Positions 30,264 through 41,247 of a DNA stretch of 64,000 nt are shown here, piece by piece. The position numbers and the translations under genes are program-made. The stretch is from Ophiosphaerella korrae. Lineage: Eukaryota > Ascomycota > Dothideomycetes > Pleosporales > Phaeosphaeriaceae. The notes beneath the pieces were generated by a model, which had not been told where the DNA came from, did not search any database, and worked only from the letters and a program-made list of their open reading frames with translations. The stretch covers positions 124,001 to 188,000 of the forward strand of contig JALNQF010000024.1 in NCBI GenBank assembly GCA_028456385.1. Reading direction: 5' to 3'. Numbering within the stretch: position 1 is the stretch's first letter; each line of letters starts with the position of its first letter.

Positions 30264-31400
30264 ATGTATAAAGCATTTGATCCTCAACAACAATGTAAAC
30301 TCCTAGCTACACCTACTGAGATTCGTTGTGCTATCTATGCTTACCTCGTTCCTGATCGCACCCATCTTTCGCTTTGCAAGGGAGGGTTTCGACTATCTCC
30401 ATACACGTAAAGGAGGAATGACGGTGATCCTGGCTGTGGTAATCGAAGATCAAACGATACCAATGTGTTCAAGGACCCCACGACAGAAAGTCAACCCTAC
30501 ATGCGCCGGCTACGGTCTTCATGGGGCTCGCACTAGCGATGCGAAGAGAATGCTCTCCATATGAGAGAGGACAGAAAAATGGTCCTTTATAATACCACGA
30601 CGGCCCTTTATTTCGTATGTAAGCGAATGTAAGTGAGCAATGACATACCTCAAGGAAGCTGGCCTACTAATTTCTGCAGATTCATCGAAGTTACCGGAGC
30701 GATCGCTGATACGGCTGTACTTGAAACAACTGATATTACTAAACTTAGGACCCTGGTGTCAAACTCTGATCCTGATGTTCTCGCGTCTGGCTGAATATGC
30801 GCTTCCAGTCTCTTGAGATGTATTATCCCAAATCTCAAACTCTGAGTATCAGCTTAAGGCTGCCTCTAGCTGATTATAGCCCTTGGAGATGCTCATGCAT
30901 CTTCTATCCCTAAATTGCAACTCATTTCAGTATGGAAAGAATTTCTCCATACTCTCAAAAACTTCTACAGTTTGAGGAAACGTTAGATCTGGCTGGGCCA
31001 TGAAGATTCTTGCTTTTTGTCGATGGCTAACGAGCGCACTATCCTGTTTCCACTGACATCCCTCAATGGCAGCGCTAAATTATCGGTCTCTGTGGATCTT
31101 CCTAAAATAAACCCTAAATGGGAAACACCAGCCCGTCATTTCACCAAAGAAGTCTCAGCGCTGCCAATCGCCATTCATCGGCGGTACTGGCAGAAGTATC
31201 ACGCTATAGAAGAAAGAAACGGCAGTTTTTGTATTCAGCATAAGGCAGACTTTCCTTACACGTACAAGGGAACTGAAGCTTGGGATCTAACTATAGAAAT
31301 AATTGAAGAAATTGAGAGACATTGTTGGGAGAGTGGAAAAAACTCGCTGGAATTTTATGAGTACACATCTGGTATGATGTGCACAATAGGTACTTTGTGA
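30264..31400 (+). pseudogene. F-box-like fungal protein relic (LPxEIRxxIY type)
   Basis: The ATG at 30264 starts MYKAFDPQQQCKLLATPTEI, continuing RCAIYAYLVPDRTHLSLCKG: the N-terminal motif of a very large fungal family of F-box-like proteins. Two premature stops, TAA near 30412 and TAG near 30537, sit in an otherwise continuous frame and are explained by CAA to TAA and TGG to TAG, both RIP-type. A plausible intron (GTAAGT donor at 30629, CTGCAG acceptor at 30679) leads to FIEVTGAIADTAVLETTDIT. A later frameshift leads to FQSLEMYYPKSQTLS. The end, about 31017-31400, is a cleaner frame with HRRYWQKYHAIEERNGSF. Not functional. Confidence 0.6.
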
Positions 31401-31569
31401 TGTGGAAATAAGGAAGAGAGGTTTCTGCAAGCCATACATGGCGGAGAATTCTATCTTGGGCAGGCCAGCTTGTGGTTTTGGACCTTAGAAGACCTACATA
31501 AATGAGGATGAAGGGCTATGGAGATTGAAGAGAGCGCAGTTCAAGCCTGAAAGCCATAGTATAGATCGA

Positions 31570-32242
31570 TCACTGTAATTTAATAATGAAGCTGCCATAA
31601 TTGACCCGGTCCTTGATTTCGATCCGTCTACGAATAGCCTCAGCGCTACTCTCGCCGATGCGTTACTGGGTCTGGTTGCAAAACAGCACTATGTTGTTAT
31701 ACATATTCTCGAGACACGTGCATACGTAGGCCATACCACCGCATCGCAACATCTTAAAAAGACGACTAGTCGAGCAAGGCCAAGGTTGCCCTCGGCTGCG
31801 CATTGGCGAACGCATCGGTCTTGTTCAGAGTGACCTGGCCTTCCGATATAATGTGAAGCAGTCTGAATTGAAATCGGCATTCGGCTACCTCTTCGATGGC
31901 AATGAGTATTTCGCGGTTGGCGGATTGGATGCCTGTGTCATGCATCTTCCTGGTCACACGCCGTATCATGTAGGCTACGTTATCGATGGAGATATATTCA
32001 CGGGAGATTCAATCTTCAATCCCGAAGTTGGGTTAACCAGATGCGGTTTTCACGGAGGTTTAGTGACCGACTTGTACCGCTCGATGCAAAAACATCTTTC
32101 AATGACCGAGCAATACAAATTGCACACTGGACATGATTACACACCTGAGTCACGACACACAAACGCAGAAGGGATTAAGTGGAGAGCATGTACCACGGTA
32201 AAGGGACAGAAGGAAAAAGGAGGAAACAAACAAACACATTAG
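31570..32242 (+). pseudogene. Metallo-beta-lactamase-fold (glyoxalase II / persulfide dioxygenase-like) relic
   Basis: The first block (31573 onward) reads NEAAIIDPVLDFDPSTNSL. Then comes the position of the metal-binding HxHxDH motif, here ETRAYVGHTTASQHL (about 31710-31754), where the first two histidines and the aspartate are replaced by R, Y and G. A frameshift after an A-run at 31756-31760 leads to GERIGLVQSDLAFRYNVKQS and the long final frame with DACVMHLPGHTPYHVGYVID, GDIFTGDSIFNPEVG and YKLHTGHDY, the other conserved metal-binding blocks. Homologs hydrolyse glutathione thioesters or oxidise glutathione persulfide. The N-terminus before NEAAIIDP is missing, so it is truncated, shifted and without key ligands. 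Confidence 0.75.
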
Positions 32243-33790
32243 GAATGGTGCGCAAAAGAGCATTTCGTGAAATGAAGAATGGATCGCGATGGTAGCCTTT
32301 CTGAACCACGATTGATACACCAGAGCTTGCAAAGGAACATGTGCGGCGAAAATTTGCCTACCAAATCTGTAGAAGGATGCAGGTTCATCGGTATACCGAT
32401 TACAGGGCGTATCTAATCCAGACGAGAACCAGAGGTCATAATGCCATGAATTGCACTATACACTGTGGTACGCTTCGTTCCAGCTAGCAATCGAGTTAAA
32501 AGAGGATTATAATACCTCTGTTTTCCTCCCAAAACTACATCCTAGCCAGGAATCGACAAGATTAAGCGATTTTAGTTTGGAGGACTCCCTGACTTTTTAC
32601 TCAATTTAACTCACTTGGTAGAATTCTTCTTTCTAAATAAGCAAAACAAAGCAACTATGTATTTCAATACTATATGTATTATAGTAAAGAATACAGACCT
32701 CTTATCTTTAAGAAATTCGTCTATATACTAGCTAAGATCCCCAGACCAGGTTTGTGATGCGACAATGACTCAAACAGATGGAAATGAAGGTAACCAAGCC
32801 GGGCTGTTATTATGCAACGCTGAGAGACTTCGAAAGGAAGCAATAGAGACTTTTGCAGGCAGAATGAAGGGACAAAAAAAGTAGTAGTGCAGCGCGGAGG
32901 TCAAGAAACGTAATGGCTAGGACCTGCTCGTGGGACAACTCTGGGCATTAGCGTGCAGGAATCAAGTATGCTCGTTGATCTAGTATAGCACGGCAGTGTT
33001 TGGTACTTGTAGAAGAGGCTGCGGGAGGCTCGAGTGCTTGTAGAAGGCAACTTGGGGGTGTCTTGGGCATGCTGCCATATTATTGGCCCCTGCGCAGAAC
33101 CCGACCGATCCAATCAGATCAGCATAACTAGCACCACTCAACGGACAATCTCCGGCAAAGCACGGGAGGCAAATTCTGAGGGATAACGTAGCGGGTACAC
33201 GCGGCGAATACTATTCCTCTAGAAGTAAGAAAGGCTTTTAAATGAAGTTTCCAACGACACACAAGATCCACATGGTTGTGACAAGTTTTGTAAGAATTTT
33301 CGTCCAGCCAGACTCACAGATCGCATGGCTGTCCCTAGCACTACACCAGATTTTATCAAGCTAGCACGGGTCTTTATAAGGAAAGGTTGCTGCAAGGGTT
33401 TGTACATCTAATCAAACCTAAAGCTTCTCAATTTTCTCATTGCAACACGAAATGCACTGTGAGTGCAAAGTGAGCCCACCAAGAATAGCGCTCAGACTCG
33501 AATGTAGACCCCCGCCTTCCCTGCTTTGGCATTCGCCTGTATAACCCGAGATCAACGTATGTCAAATCCATTACTCTGACTCGGCTTGCGGAGACATGTC
33601 TACGCTATAAGTGTATGTACCCATGAGGCACCCGAATGTGGCGGCTAGGTGAGAAGACAGATTTTCTTCTACTTTCTTGTTCATACTCCGTACATTGCTT
33701 AGGCAACTTTGACGTCTATAGCCGACTTTTACCCACACTTGGTAACCCAACAAACACAATCTCGGCAACCTCACGGATTATTCCCTCAAT
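32243..33790. other. Long gene-free stretch upstream of the amino-acid transporter
   Basis: No supported gene. A minus-strand block at about 32440-32290 is faintly protein-like (YSAIHGIMTSGSRLD) but too short to name. 32520-32740 is very AT-rich. The last 300 bp are likely promoter of the 33791 gene, with a CT/CA-rich leader just before the ATG. Confidence 0.4.
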
Positions 33791-35203
33791 ATGGCGGATC
33801 AAATTATCAGTGCTAGCGTACACCAACACAAGAAAGACGATCGCAGAGATATTGAAACAAGCTCAGATAACATGACAGACACCATATTCGGTGAAGTGGC
33901 AGATTCGCAACGCCTCAAGCAGATTGCTGCAGCAGGTAATGCCCATTTCCATCGTCTCGGATGGAAACGTTTAGCTCTCGTAACCATCGTTGAAGCGATT
34001 GCTCTTGGTGCCCTTAGCTTGCCTCGAGCATATGCAATATTGGGCATGTTCGCTGGCGTCTTTCTTACCGTCACACTCGGTTGTGTTGCAATCTTCACAA
34101 GTTACCTAGTTGGCCAGGTCAAGCTCAAATATCCCGAGGTCGCGTCGTATGCCGATGCCGGGAGACTACTACTTGGGCGTGTGGGTTACGAGATCTTTGG
34201 TGCAGCGCTTGTCTTGGAGCTGGTCATGGTGGTCGGATCCCATGCGCTCACTGGAAGCATCGCCTTAATTGACCTTAACGGGGGCCATGTGTGTTCCATT
34301 GCCTTCTCCGCAATCTCTGCTATCATCCTTCTGGTTCTCGCTATCCCACCATCATTTTCAGAAGTTGCCATCCTTGGATATGTCGATTTCGCCTCCATCG
34401 TTGTCGCCATCGGTATCACTGTCATCGCCACAGGTATTCAAAGTAGCGGCTCCCCTGGTGGCATGTCGTCTGCTGATTGGTCAGCATGGCCTGAAGAGAA
34501 TTTGAGCTTCTCCGAAGCTTTTGTTGCAGTCAGTAACATCATTTTCGCATTCAGCTTCGCTATCGGTCAGTTCTCCTTCATGGACGAAATGCATACTCCA
34601 CAAGACTATATGAAGAGTATTTGGGCTTCTGGAGCTATCCAAATCGCAATCTATACTCCTACTGGCGCCCTCTGCTACGCTTTTATCGGCAAAGACGTGC
34701 AATCTCCTGCACTTCTTTCTGCCGGCTCGCTCATCTCTAAGATTGCTTTTGGCGTGGCTTTGCCTGTCATCTTCATCTCCGGATCAATTAACACAACTGT
34801 CGCATTGCGCTATATACATGGCCGTATTTTCAAGAACTCTGTCCTGCGATACATCAATACGTTCGCTGGCTGGACGTCCTGGATCGTTCTCGTCGTCGTC
34901 TTCACTATCATCGCATGGGTTATAGCTGAAGCCATTCCTATCTTCTCCGATCTCTTGTCTCTTGCATCTGCCTTATTCGTATCTGGTTTCTCATTCTGGA
35001 TCCCCGCAGTTATGTGGTTCTGTTTACTCAAGAAGGGAAATTGGTACGCTAGGAAGAATCTGATCATGAGTGCAGCGTGCTTGCTTGCGTTCATAATAGG
35101 AGTAGCTACGTTGGGGGCGGGAAGCTATGCGACCATTGCGGATATCATTAAGCTTACTGGTACTGGAAAAGCGCACAGCCCTTTTACTTGCCGTGTAAGT
35201 TAG
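33791..35203 (+). CDS. AAAP-family amino acid transporter
   Basis: Single exon, 470 aa. A hydrophilic N-terminal tail of about 55 residues is followed by HFHRLGWKRLALVTIVEAIA, the conserved entry to TM1, then the GALSLPRAYAILG motif that is a hallmark of the amino acid/auxin permease (AAAP, Aa_trans) family. About eleven hydrophobic helices follow, including MSSADWSAWPEENLSFSEAF before the central helices and a short C-terminal tail. Fungal members import neutral or aromatic amino acids with protons at the plasma membrane or act at the vacuole. The end (GAGSYATIADII...SPFTCRVS) matches the usual family terminus, so the gene appears complete. It is an intact gene between two dead neighbours. 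Confidence 0.88.
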   Translation: MADQIISASVHQHKKDDRRDIETSSDNMTDTIFGEVADSQRLKQIAAAGNAHFHRLGWKRLALVTIVEAIALGALSLPRAYAILGMFAGVFLTVTLGCVAIFTSYLVGQVKLKYPEVASYADAGRLLLGRVGYEIFGAALVLELVMVVGSHALTGSIALIDLNGGHVCSIAFSAISAIILLVLAIPPSFSEVAILGYVDFASIVVAIGITVIATGIQSSGSPGGMSSADWSAWPEENLSFSEAFVAVSNIIFAFSFAIGQFSFMDEMHTPQDYMKSIWASGAIQIAIYTPTGALCYAFIGKDVQSPALLSAGSLISKIAFGVALPVIFISGSINTTVALRYIHGRIFKNSVLRYINTFAGWTSWIVLVVVFTIIAWVIAEAIPIFSDLLSLASALFVSGFSFWIPAVMWFCLLKKGNWYARKNLIMSAACLLAFIIGVATLGAGSYATIADIIKLTGTGKAHSPFTCRVS

Positions 35204-35349
35204 ATTCTTCTATTATATAGTGCGATGGAGCCATAAATATAAGTAAAAATTCGAATTTCCTTAAGGTAGGGTGTACTACATCGCTAGATAGATGCTACAC
35301 TTCAAATTAACTCTACCTTTAATCTAACTATCCAAGTAGGCTAGTAAGA

Positions 35350-35557
35350 GGCTACGATATACTAGGATGCACGCTGAAGTAGGAGGCAAGTGGCGACCCG
35401 CAGTCGGTGAGAGATGAGTTAAAGTATATGGCTTGAGTAGCTACATGACGAGTTGGTGGAAGTGGCTAGCTACTCCATCCGATCTTGCTCGGAGCCCATG
35501 CAGAGCTGCAAGGCTGACCTAAGCCTCCCCGATCACGTGTGGTTCTACTAAACCACA
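35350..35557 (+). repeat. Copy B of the ~205-bp interspersed repeat
   Basis: Matches copy A from ACTAGGATGC through AGTAGGAGGCAAGTGGCGAC, the GAGAGATGAG and AGTAGCTACATGACGAG blocks, to GATCACGTG and the terminal AACCACA. The left end is decayed (TACGATATACT in place of TGTGGCATACT). Readable PKS sequence starts within about 20 bp of its right end, so the repeat marks or caused the 5' truncation of the PKS relic. Confidence 0.72.
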
Positions 35558-35565
35558 GTATATAG

Positions 35566-38283
35566 GTAAAAGTTCTAGTAACTGACTCCAGTTCCGATGT
35601 CCAGACTCGGGCTGCTTCTCATATCAAAGCCTCATTGCAAGCCTAGTGCATTCCAGAGGTTCAGGTCACAAACCTGAAAGATACTGCGTTTGGTCAAGAG
35701 TGCATGAATACAGTATTTGTGATTCTTCTGGAACTGAATACACCTTTTACAGAATAACTAAAGAAGAGCATGGAAATCTTCAAAAGCTGTTGCTTTCCGG
35801 TCTAGATATCGTCTGGGCCAACTTTGCTGGTGGCATGGACTTCTGCCGCCCGGAGTTTTCCATAGTGCATGGCCTGGCACGAGCTCTACGTAGCGAGTAC
35901 GAAGAACTAGAGTTCACAATCGTATCTCTTGAGGCTCGCGATAGTTTGTCGGAAGAACAATCTCGCAACCCCATACAGATCCTCTTTGCCAAACACATCA
36001 GCCTCGACCCTGTGATGCCCCCGAAATTAGTGGCGCGCTTTGCATTCCAAGAATATTTCCAGCTGTCGACCTCAGTGTAGACTTGAACGCAAAGCATTCG
36101 AAACAGCAGAACTCCGTCGTCGCAATTCGAGATGCTCCGCCACTTCTGGTGGATCTAGGAACCCCGGGACCCCTCGATACTCTCCGTTTCGTAGAAAATC
36201 GATGGACGCAAGACGCGTTTCGGCTTGATGGGATTGAAGTTGAAGTCAAAGCGATAAGCTTGAATTTCAAGGGCTGCTTGGCTGCACTAGGTCAACTGCC
36301 CAACGCTACTTTTAGACAAGAGTGTGCTGGCATCGTGGTGCAATTAGTGTCTACATCATTCGAAATAGGTGACCATGTCATCGCCATCGAAATGAGAGGA
36401 TTCAAGAAAGTGGTAAGATCCAACGCTACCCATGCTTTCAAGATCCCGAAGCAACTGCCATTTGCTACTACAGTGGCTATACCTGTTCAGCTCGGAATAG
36501 CAAAGGAAGTTATCTACAGAGTGGCGAATCTGTTCTTATTCACGCAGGCGCTGGTGGCACAAGACAAGCTTTAATCCAGGTAGCGCAATTTCTAGGCGCT
36601 GTCGTGTTTGCGACTGTAAGTTCTCAGACCAAAAGAGATATCTTAGTCAAGACATAACATACGGGAATCACATATCTTCTACGGTCGCGAGACCAGCTTG
36701 CACAAGGTATTCAGTGAGCCACAAATGGAAGGGGAGTCGACGTGGTTGTTAACTACCTGAGTGGGGATAGTTTATTAGCTTCTTGGGAATGCCTTGCCCA
36801 GTACGGTCGGTTCGTCGAAATCGGACTCAAGGATATCATATCGAACGTAAACCTCTCTATGAAGAATTTCGACTCAAATACATTATTCCATGGATTTTAT
36901 GGTTTTCTATGCATACGTGATTACTTAGATTCTGCGCAAAAAAGCCTTGAAGAGATTATCAATCAATTTAGCCTTGGTACCCTTCACCCCCCAGAGCCTC
37001 TGATCAGTTATGACGTATCGGATGTCGAGAAGGCCATTCGTTTGTTGCAAAAAGGTACTGGTGCTGGTAAAGTCGTCGTTTGGATATCCGAAGGTTCATT
37101 GGTTTCGGTAAGTACTACCTTCATCTCATATCTGATGTTCGCTAAAACTATGTTTATAAGTCAATAATGGAAACACGGCCAAGTTTTATGATGGATCAAA
37201 ATGCTACTTTCGTGATAGCTGAGAGGTCTAGGGGAAATTGGAAGAGCGACGGCCCAGTGGATGGCCGACTGAGGCGCAAAAAACTTGATCTTACTGTTGG
37301 GATCTAGTCCACGGACCGACGCCGGTAGAGGCCTTCTGAAGAACTTCGGAAAACGGGATATTCGAGCGGAAACACTAGCCTACGATGTGACCGACCTCAC
37401 ATGGATGAGAGAAACCTTCGCTCGACTCTCTGTAAATCGATCGGGTCCTGGAATCTTCACACTGTTCTTCCCGTTGGAATGAACTTCTTCCTTATACTAC
37501 AACCGATCTCCGGGCTCTCTGGCATCCGTGGCTAAGCGAATTATGACGCGGGGAATACATATAAGGACGCTTTCGCACGTTACCAGGTATCCCAAGGAGA
37601 AAAATGCGTCTCGCTTGATCTGGGTGCCATGCTTGATAACGATATTCTCGCAGAAGATAGAAACCTCTTGAACCGAGTCCTGACGTACGGCACATTTCAG
37701 GGTATCTCTTGACAGATGTTCCACGGCATGTTGGATTATTACTGTAATCCTAGCTTGCGACTTTTGTCTCCGTTGGAGCTGCAAACAGCTATCGGAATCT
37801 TGACAGAAATAATAACAGCCTGTAAGGAGTCAGAATTAGCCGCCAAGGAATGATAAAACATGTGGTAATGGACCCAACGCAGTCCGGGGAGACGGGACGT
37901 GGGAACACAGACCAAGCCACAGGCCATCGGGCGCTGTTCATGAATGAATCTTCGCTGGAAGACGCTGCCGCAGTTGCTGCGCAAGCAATTATCGGGAAGC
38001 TAGCAAAGTCGCTCGTAGAGATGCAAGACAATACGGGCATTGATTGGAATAAACAACTGCAGGTGTATGGGGTTGATTAACTTCTGGCAGTAGAGTTGAT
38101 AAACTGGCTTGTAAAGGAATTCAAGGCGGACATTACTTTCTTTGAGATTCAGGGTCCGTCAAACACTTGGAACTCTAAGTGTGTCTATTGCTGTCAGAGG
38201 TACAATTCGGAACGGCGAGCGGGGCACCGCAGAAGCATAAGAGTCTGCATATACGAAGAGAATCGTTGTAGCGAAAACCAGTA
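35566..38283 (+). pseudogene. Highly reducing polyketide synthase relic (ER-KR-ACP half)
   Basis: Domain remnants in the order of a fungal HR-PKS C-terminal half: a pre-ER linker (35646-36080), the enoyl reductase with VKAISLNFKGCLAALGQLPN (about 36240-36306) and VVNYLSGDSLLASWECLAQY (from 36742), then ketoreductase fragments (about 37285-37480 and 37540-37800) and an acyl carrier protein (37860-38200). The signature serine of the ACP, normally in GVDS, is replaced by a stop (GVD then TAA at about 38078). Stops and frame changes occur about every 150-400 bp. KS, AT, DH and methyltransferase domains are absent: the relic starts next to repeat copy B. It cannot make a product. No other core biosynthetic gene is present, so cluster membership cannot be reconstructed. 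Confidence 0.85.
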
Positions 38284-39051
38284 AAATAATGAAGCAACGA
38301 AAATTTACAGCCATGAGCTATCATAATCAGATATCATTCAATTCTCAGTGATTGTTACGGAATTCAAGAAGAAAAGACTACATCATCGACTAATAGACGA
38401 ATATTTACCTTCGTTCAGCGTCAGAATGCTAGTACCACCCCTGGGCCTCATCCAACGTCTTATTCAGCTTCACTGCTTGGAGTCTGACCAAAAGCGCAGA
38501 AGCAACACAAGCCATACACCCAAAGAAGATAAATCCACCACCTATTCAATAACATAGTTCTTAAGAGTTTATGGTCATGTAGCACCTTTCTAGTAAGCTT
38601 TTAATACTTAAGATGCGACCATAGTACTGAAGTTTACCTAAGGCATAATAAGAAACCCACGGGTTTGTTAGCCACGAGACTTAAGAAGTGTACTGGCCTT
38701 ACTTCCACCTTGAATGCCTCGTACCGTGGCGCCTTTATACTGTTTTTGACACTTAAACAAGAACCCAATAAATTTTATTCGCACAAAAGTATTAATTTTC
38801 GTCACCTACACAACATTATATAATATTGAAAGTCACTAACGCATAATATGTTGCGCGGATGAATACAGATTGCCGTTTCTATTTTCAAAACACGAGGCTA
38901 CGCCCCTAGATCCAGCTGTCCGCACCTAGAAGAAAGATAGCTAACAAAGCTTGAAGCGAAAGGGGTATTGTTCCCAAGTTTTAGTGCACGGCCTCGATTG
39001 GCCAGCTATTACTGTCTTCGTGGGTATGGATCTATGCAAAATGGTGCTGAA
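38284..39051. other. AT-rich spacer
   Basis: AT-rich, with a 69-codon frame at 38348-38557 that lacks support. Nothing recognisable. Confidence 0.4.
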
Positions 39052-41247
39052 TTAATAGCGCTTAGCCGGATCATTCACCGCACTGCCTTTGTATGACAGC
39101 ATATTCACAATCTCATGCTCGAGACCAAACGTAGCTCTTCTGGTCACTCTATTCTTATCATGTTCGGTCAGGTACCCGAACTGTATTTTAGTTTCTTTCA
39201 CACTCTTTGGTACGTCATGTGGTCTTGTGCTTCCTGCAATTGCTATCTCGCTAAGTTTCTTGCTCCGTGATGTTGTCACTAGCGGTTGGATGAAGCCACC
39301 ATCGACGGCTGGCGTACCGTTCAGTCTCAGGGACCTGAAACCCAGAACCAAGAAGGGTAGGGCTGCTAACAACGAAATGGCGTAGGGTACAATGAGTCGA
39401 GGCCTCGAGGAAAAGGCAAATATATTCTGATAGGTGATTTCTGTCACGTTGTTCATCTTGTGCCACCAGTCGAGCGAATACATAACGGATAAAGTAATGT
39501 TCTGTAGGGCTTCGTTGAGTCTCGCTTCTGTTAGATCTAGATCCAATTCATCCGAGGTCTGTAACGACAGCATGTTTGATAAATATCCACGAAAATTGAA
39601 TCGTGCCTTGTTGAAAACAGTATCAGCGATAATGGTACCGTTAGCGGCTGAGAAAGGTTAGAATGTTAATGATGCGAATTTTGTTATATAATCTTACGGT
39701 TCCGTCCACTGTTGTGTGGTGTCAAAAAGAAGTTTCGGTCATTTGTTGTTATATTGTAGAACCTAGTTTCGTACTCGCCCAATAAAGGTCGTACCAAGCC
39801 ATCAATCAATGCAAATATGTTCATGACCTGGTAAGCGTATGTCGAATTTGATGGAACGGCAGCGTTAGAATTATTAGAAGTGAATTTAAGTTTGTCCCAT
39901 CCCCCCCATAATGATTCTAATGAGTCAATAGGTGAAGCTGACAACGTTATTTCTCGCTTGCCATTAACATACTGTGTCTTGACAGTGTATCTGCCACGTC
40001 CAGGTTTGCAAGTGAGTTGGTTTGTTTTTATCGTAAAAGAGAGGCCGGACGAAGTTTTCAAGCTTCTTGTTACTGGTATTTCGTGTTGGCTGACAAAGAA
40101 TGTGTTCAAACGGGGTCCAGAATGACATAGAAAGCCGTCCGGTTGGGTGACGTTGCAAAAAGAACGTTTGGACAAATCCCAACCAGACTGTACCTCTGAA
40201 TAAGAGTTTATCGGCTGCCCCTGATCGTCTTGCTTGGACCAACCTCCGGTATATACAGACGGTGTATAAGCTTCCTGTGACACATTTACGGTCTTAGTAA
40301 AAGTAGAAGAATTGCAGAGAACATAGGGGCCATCGAAGGAGTTAACAAATGAGCAGTTTGTACCGCATGGCGAAAGCGAAGAGGCGATTTCTCCAGTGAT
40401 AAGGGCAACTTTGGCAATCATCATGACCGGTCCTTTTGTACCCCTTAGTGCTATCAGCATAGGAAGTTATATAACAAGAACTCTAGCACGAGGAAGTTAA
40501 CAAATGTACTTACTTGTAGTTCAAATTATCTTCATATACAAGCGCATTTTCTTTCGCTCCAGCAACAGTCCCATTTCCCAAGAAGCTACTATCAAAGAGT
40601 TGCACTTTTCTCTCTACCTTGGTCGTGAACTCTTTGCTTACGACCGTGATCGACCCAAGAGGAAACAAAATCGCAACGGTGGTCAGCCAACTCAGCATTG
40701 CCATTAGACTTAATTTTGGCATGGTGCGCATGAGATTCCAATGTAGTAAAGCCCTCAGGCCATTGCGAACATAGTGAAGTCGATTAAAGTCCGCGATAGT
40801 CATTGGAGCGACGCGTATGCTGCGCCACAGTGTTTGGGTGAAGGCGACCCCAAGCGAGAAACAAACAGCTAAGCGGAAACTGTTCACAAGCACCAGTGCT
40901 AACGATGAGACCCAACTCTGTGGTAGTGAAGTATCAATATCGACTCGCTTATTATTGAGGTACATATAGAGGCTGAAGTGCACTGCCGCGATACATAAGG
41001 CTGGCTCCACGTTAGTTTGTCCATTCTGAGAGGGGATATTTGGAAATCAAAGTAGCATGCCAAGGAGATAAGGTATGACCATCGCAGCAATTGTACCGCG
41101 GTTGTCTTGCCAGAAAGATGAGCTAGACTGTGTACGCTCGCAGACACGCTCCTCAATCCTGCCTGATGCCAGATCTGTTTCTTCCGTGACTCCATGGTAT
41201 CTAGGCGTTTCGCTGTTGCTAGGCTTTTGAATCGCAATGTATGACAT
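39052..41247 (-). pseudogene. Large membrane protein with glycosylated ectodomain, one in-frame TGA
   Basis: Minus-strand model: start ATG 41247; exons 41247-40514, 40443-39698 and 39647-39052. Introns of 70 bp and 50 bp have GTAAGT and GTAAGA donors. The N-terminus is hydrophilic, then a helix AAMVIPYLLGMLL, which ends in TGA (about 41052); the same frame continues FPNIPSQNGQTNVEPALCIA into further helices. A long ectodomain follows with many N-x-S/T sites (NCSF, NSST, NVSQ, NGT) and paired cysteines, then a C-terminal helix (YAISLLAALPFLVLGF) and a cytoplasmic tail with a GGFIQPL motif. It belongs to a large fungal family of membrane proteins of unknown role, sometimes mislabelled formylmethionine deformylase-like. 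The single TGA could be bypassed only by an intron with a poor donor (GTCATA), so a pseudogene is more likely. Otherwise intact. Confidence 0.6.

Noticed and set aside
25589..35557. Repeat copies A and B as the two LTRs of one retrotransposon
   Set aside because: The 9.6 kb between them holds ordinary host genes and no gag, reverse transcriptase, integrase or primer-binding site.
35566..38283. An active secondary-metabolite cluster around the PKS
   Set aside because: The PKS lacks its first domains, is full of stops and has lost the ACP serine; no other core enzyme is present.
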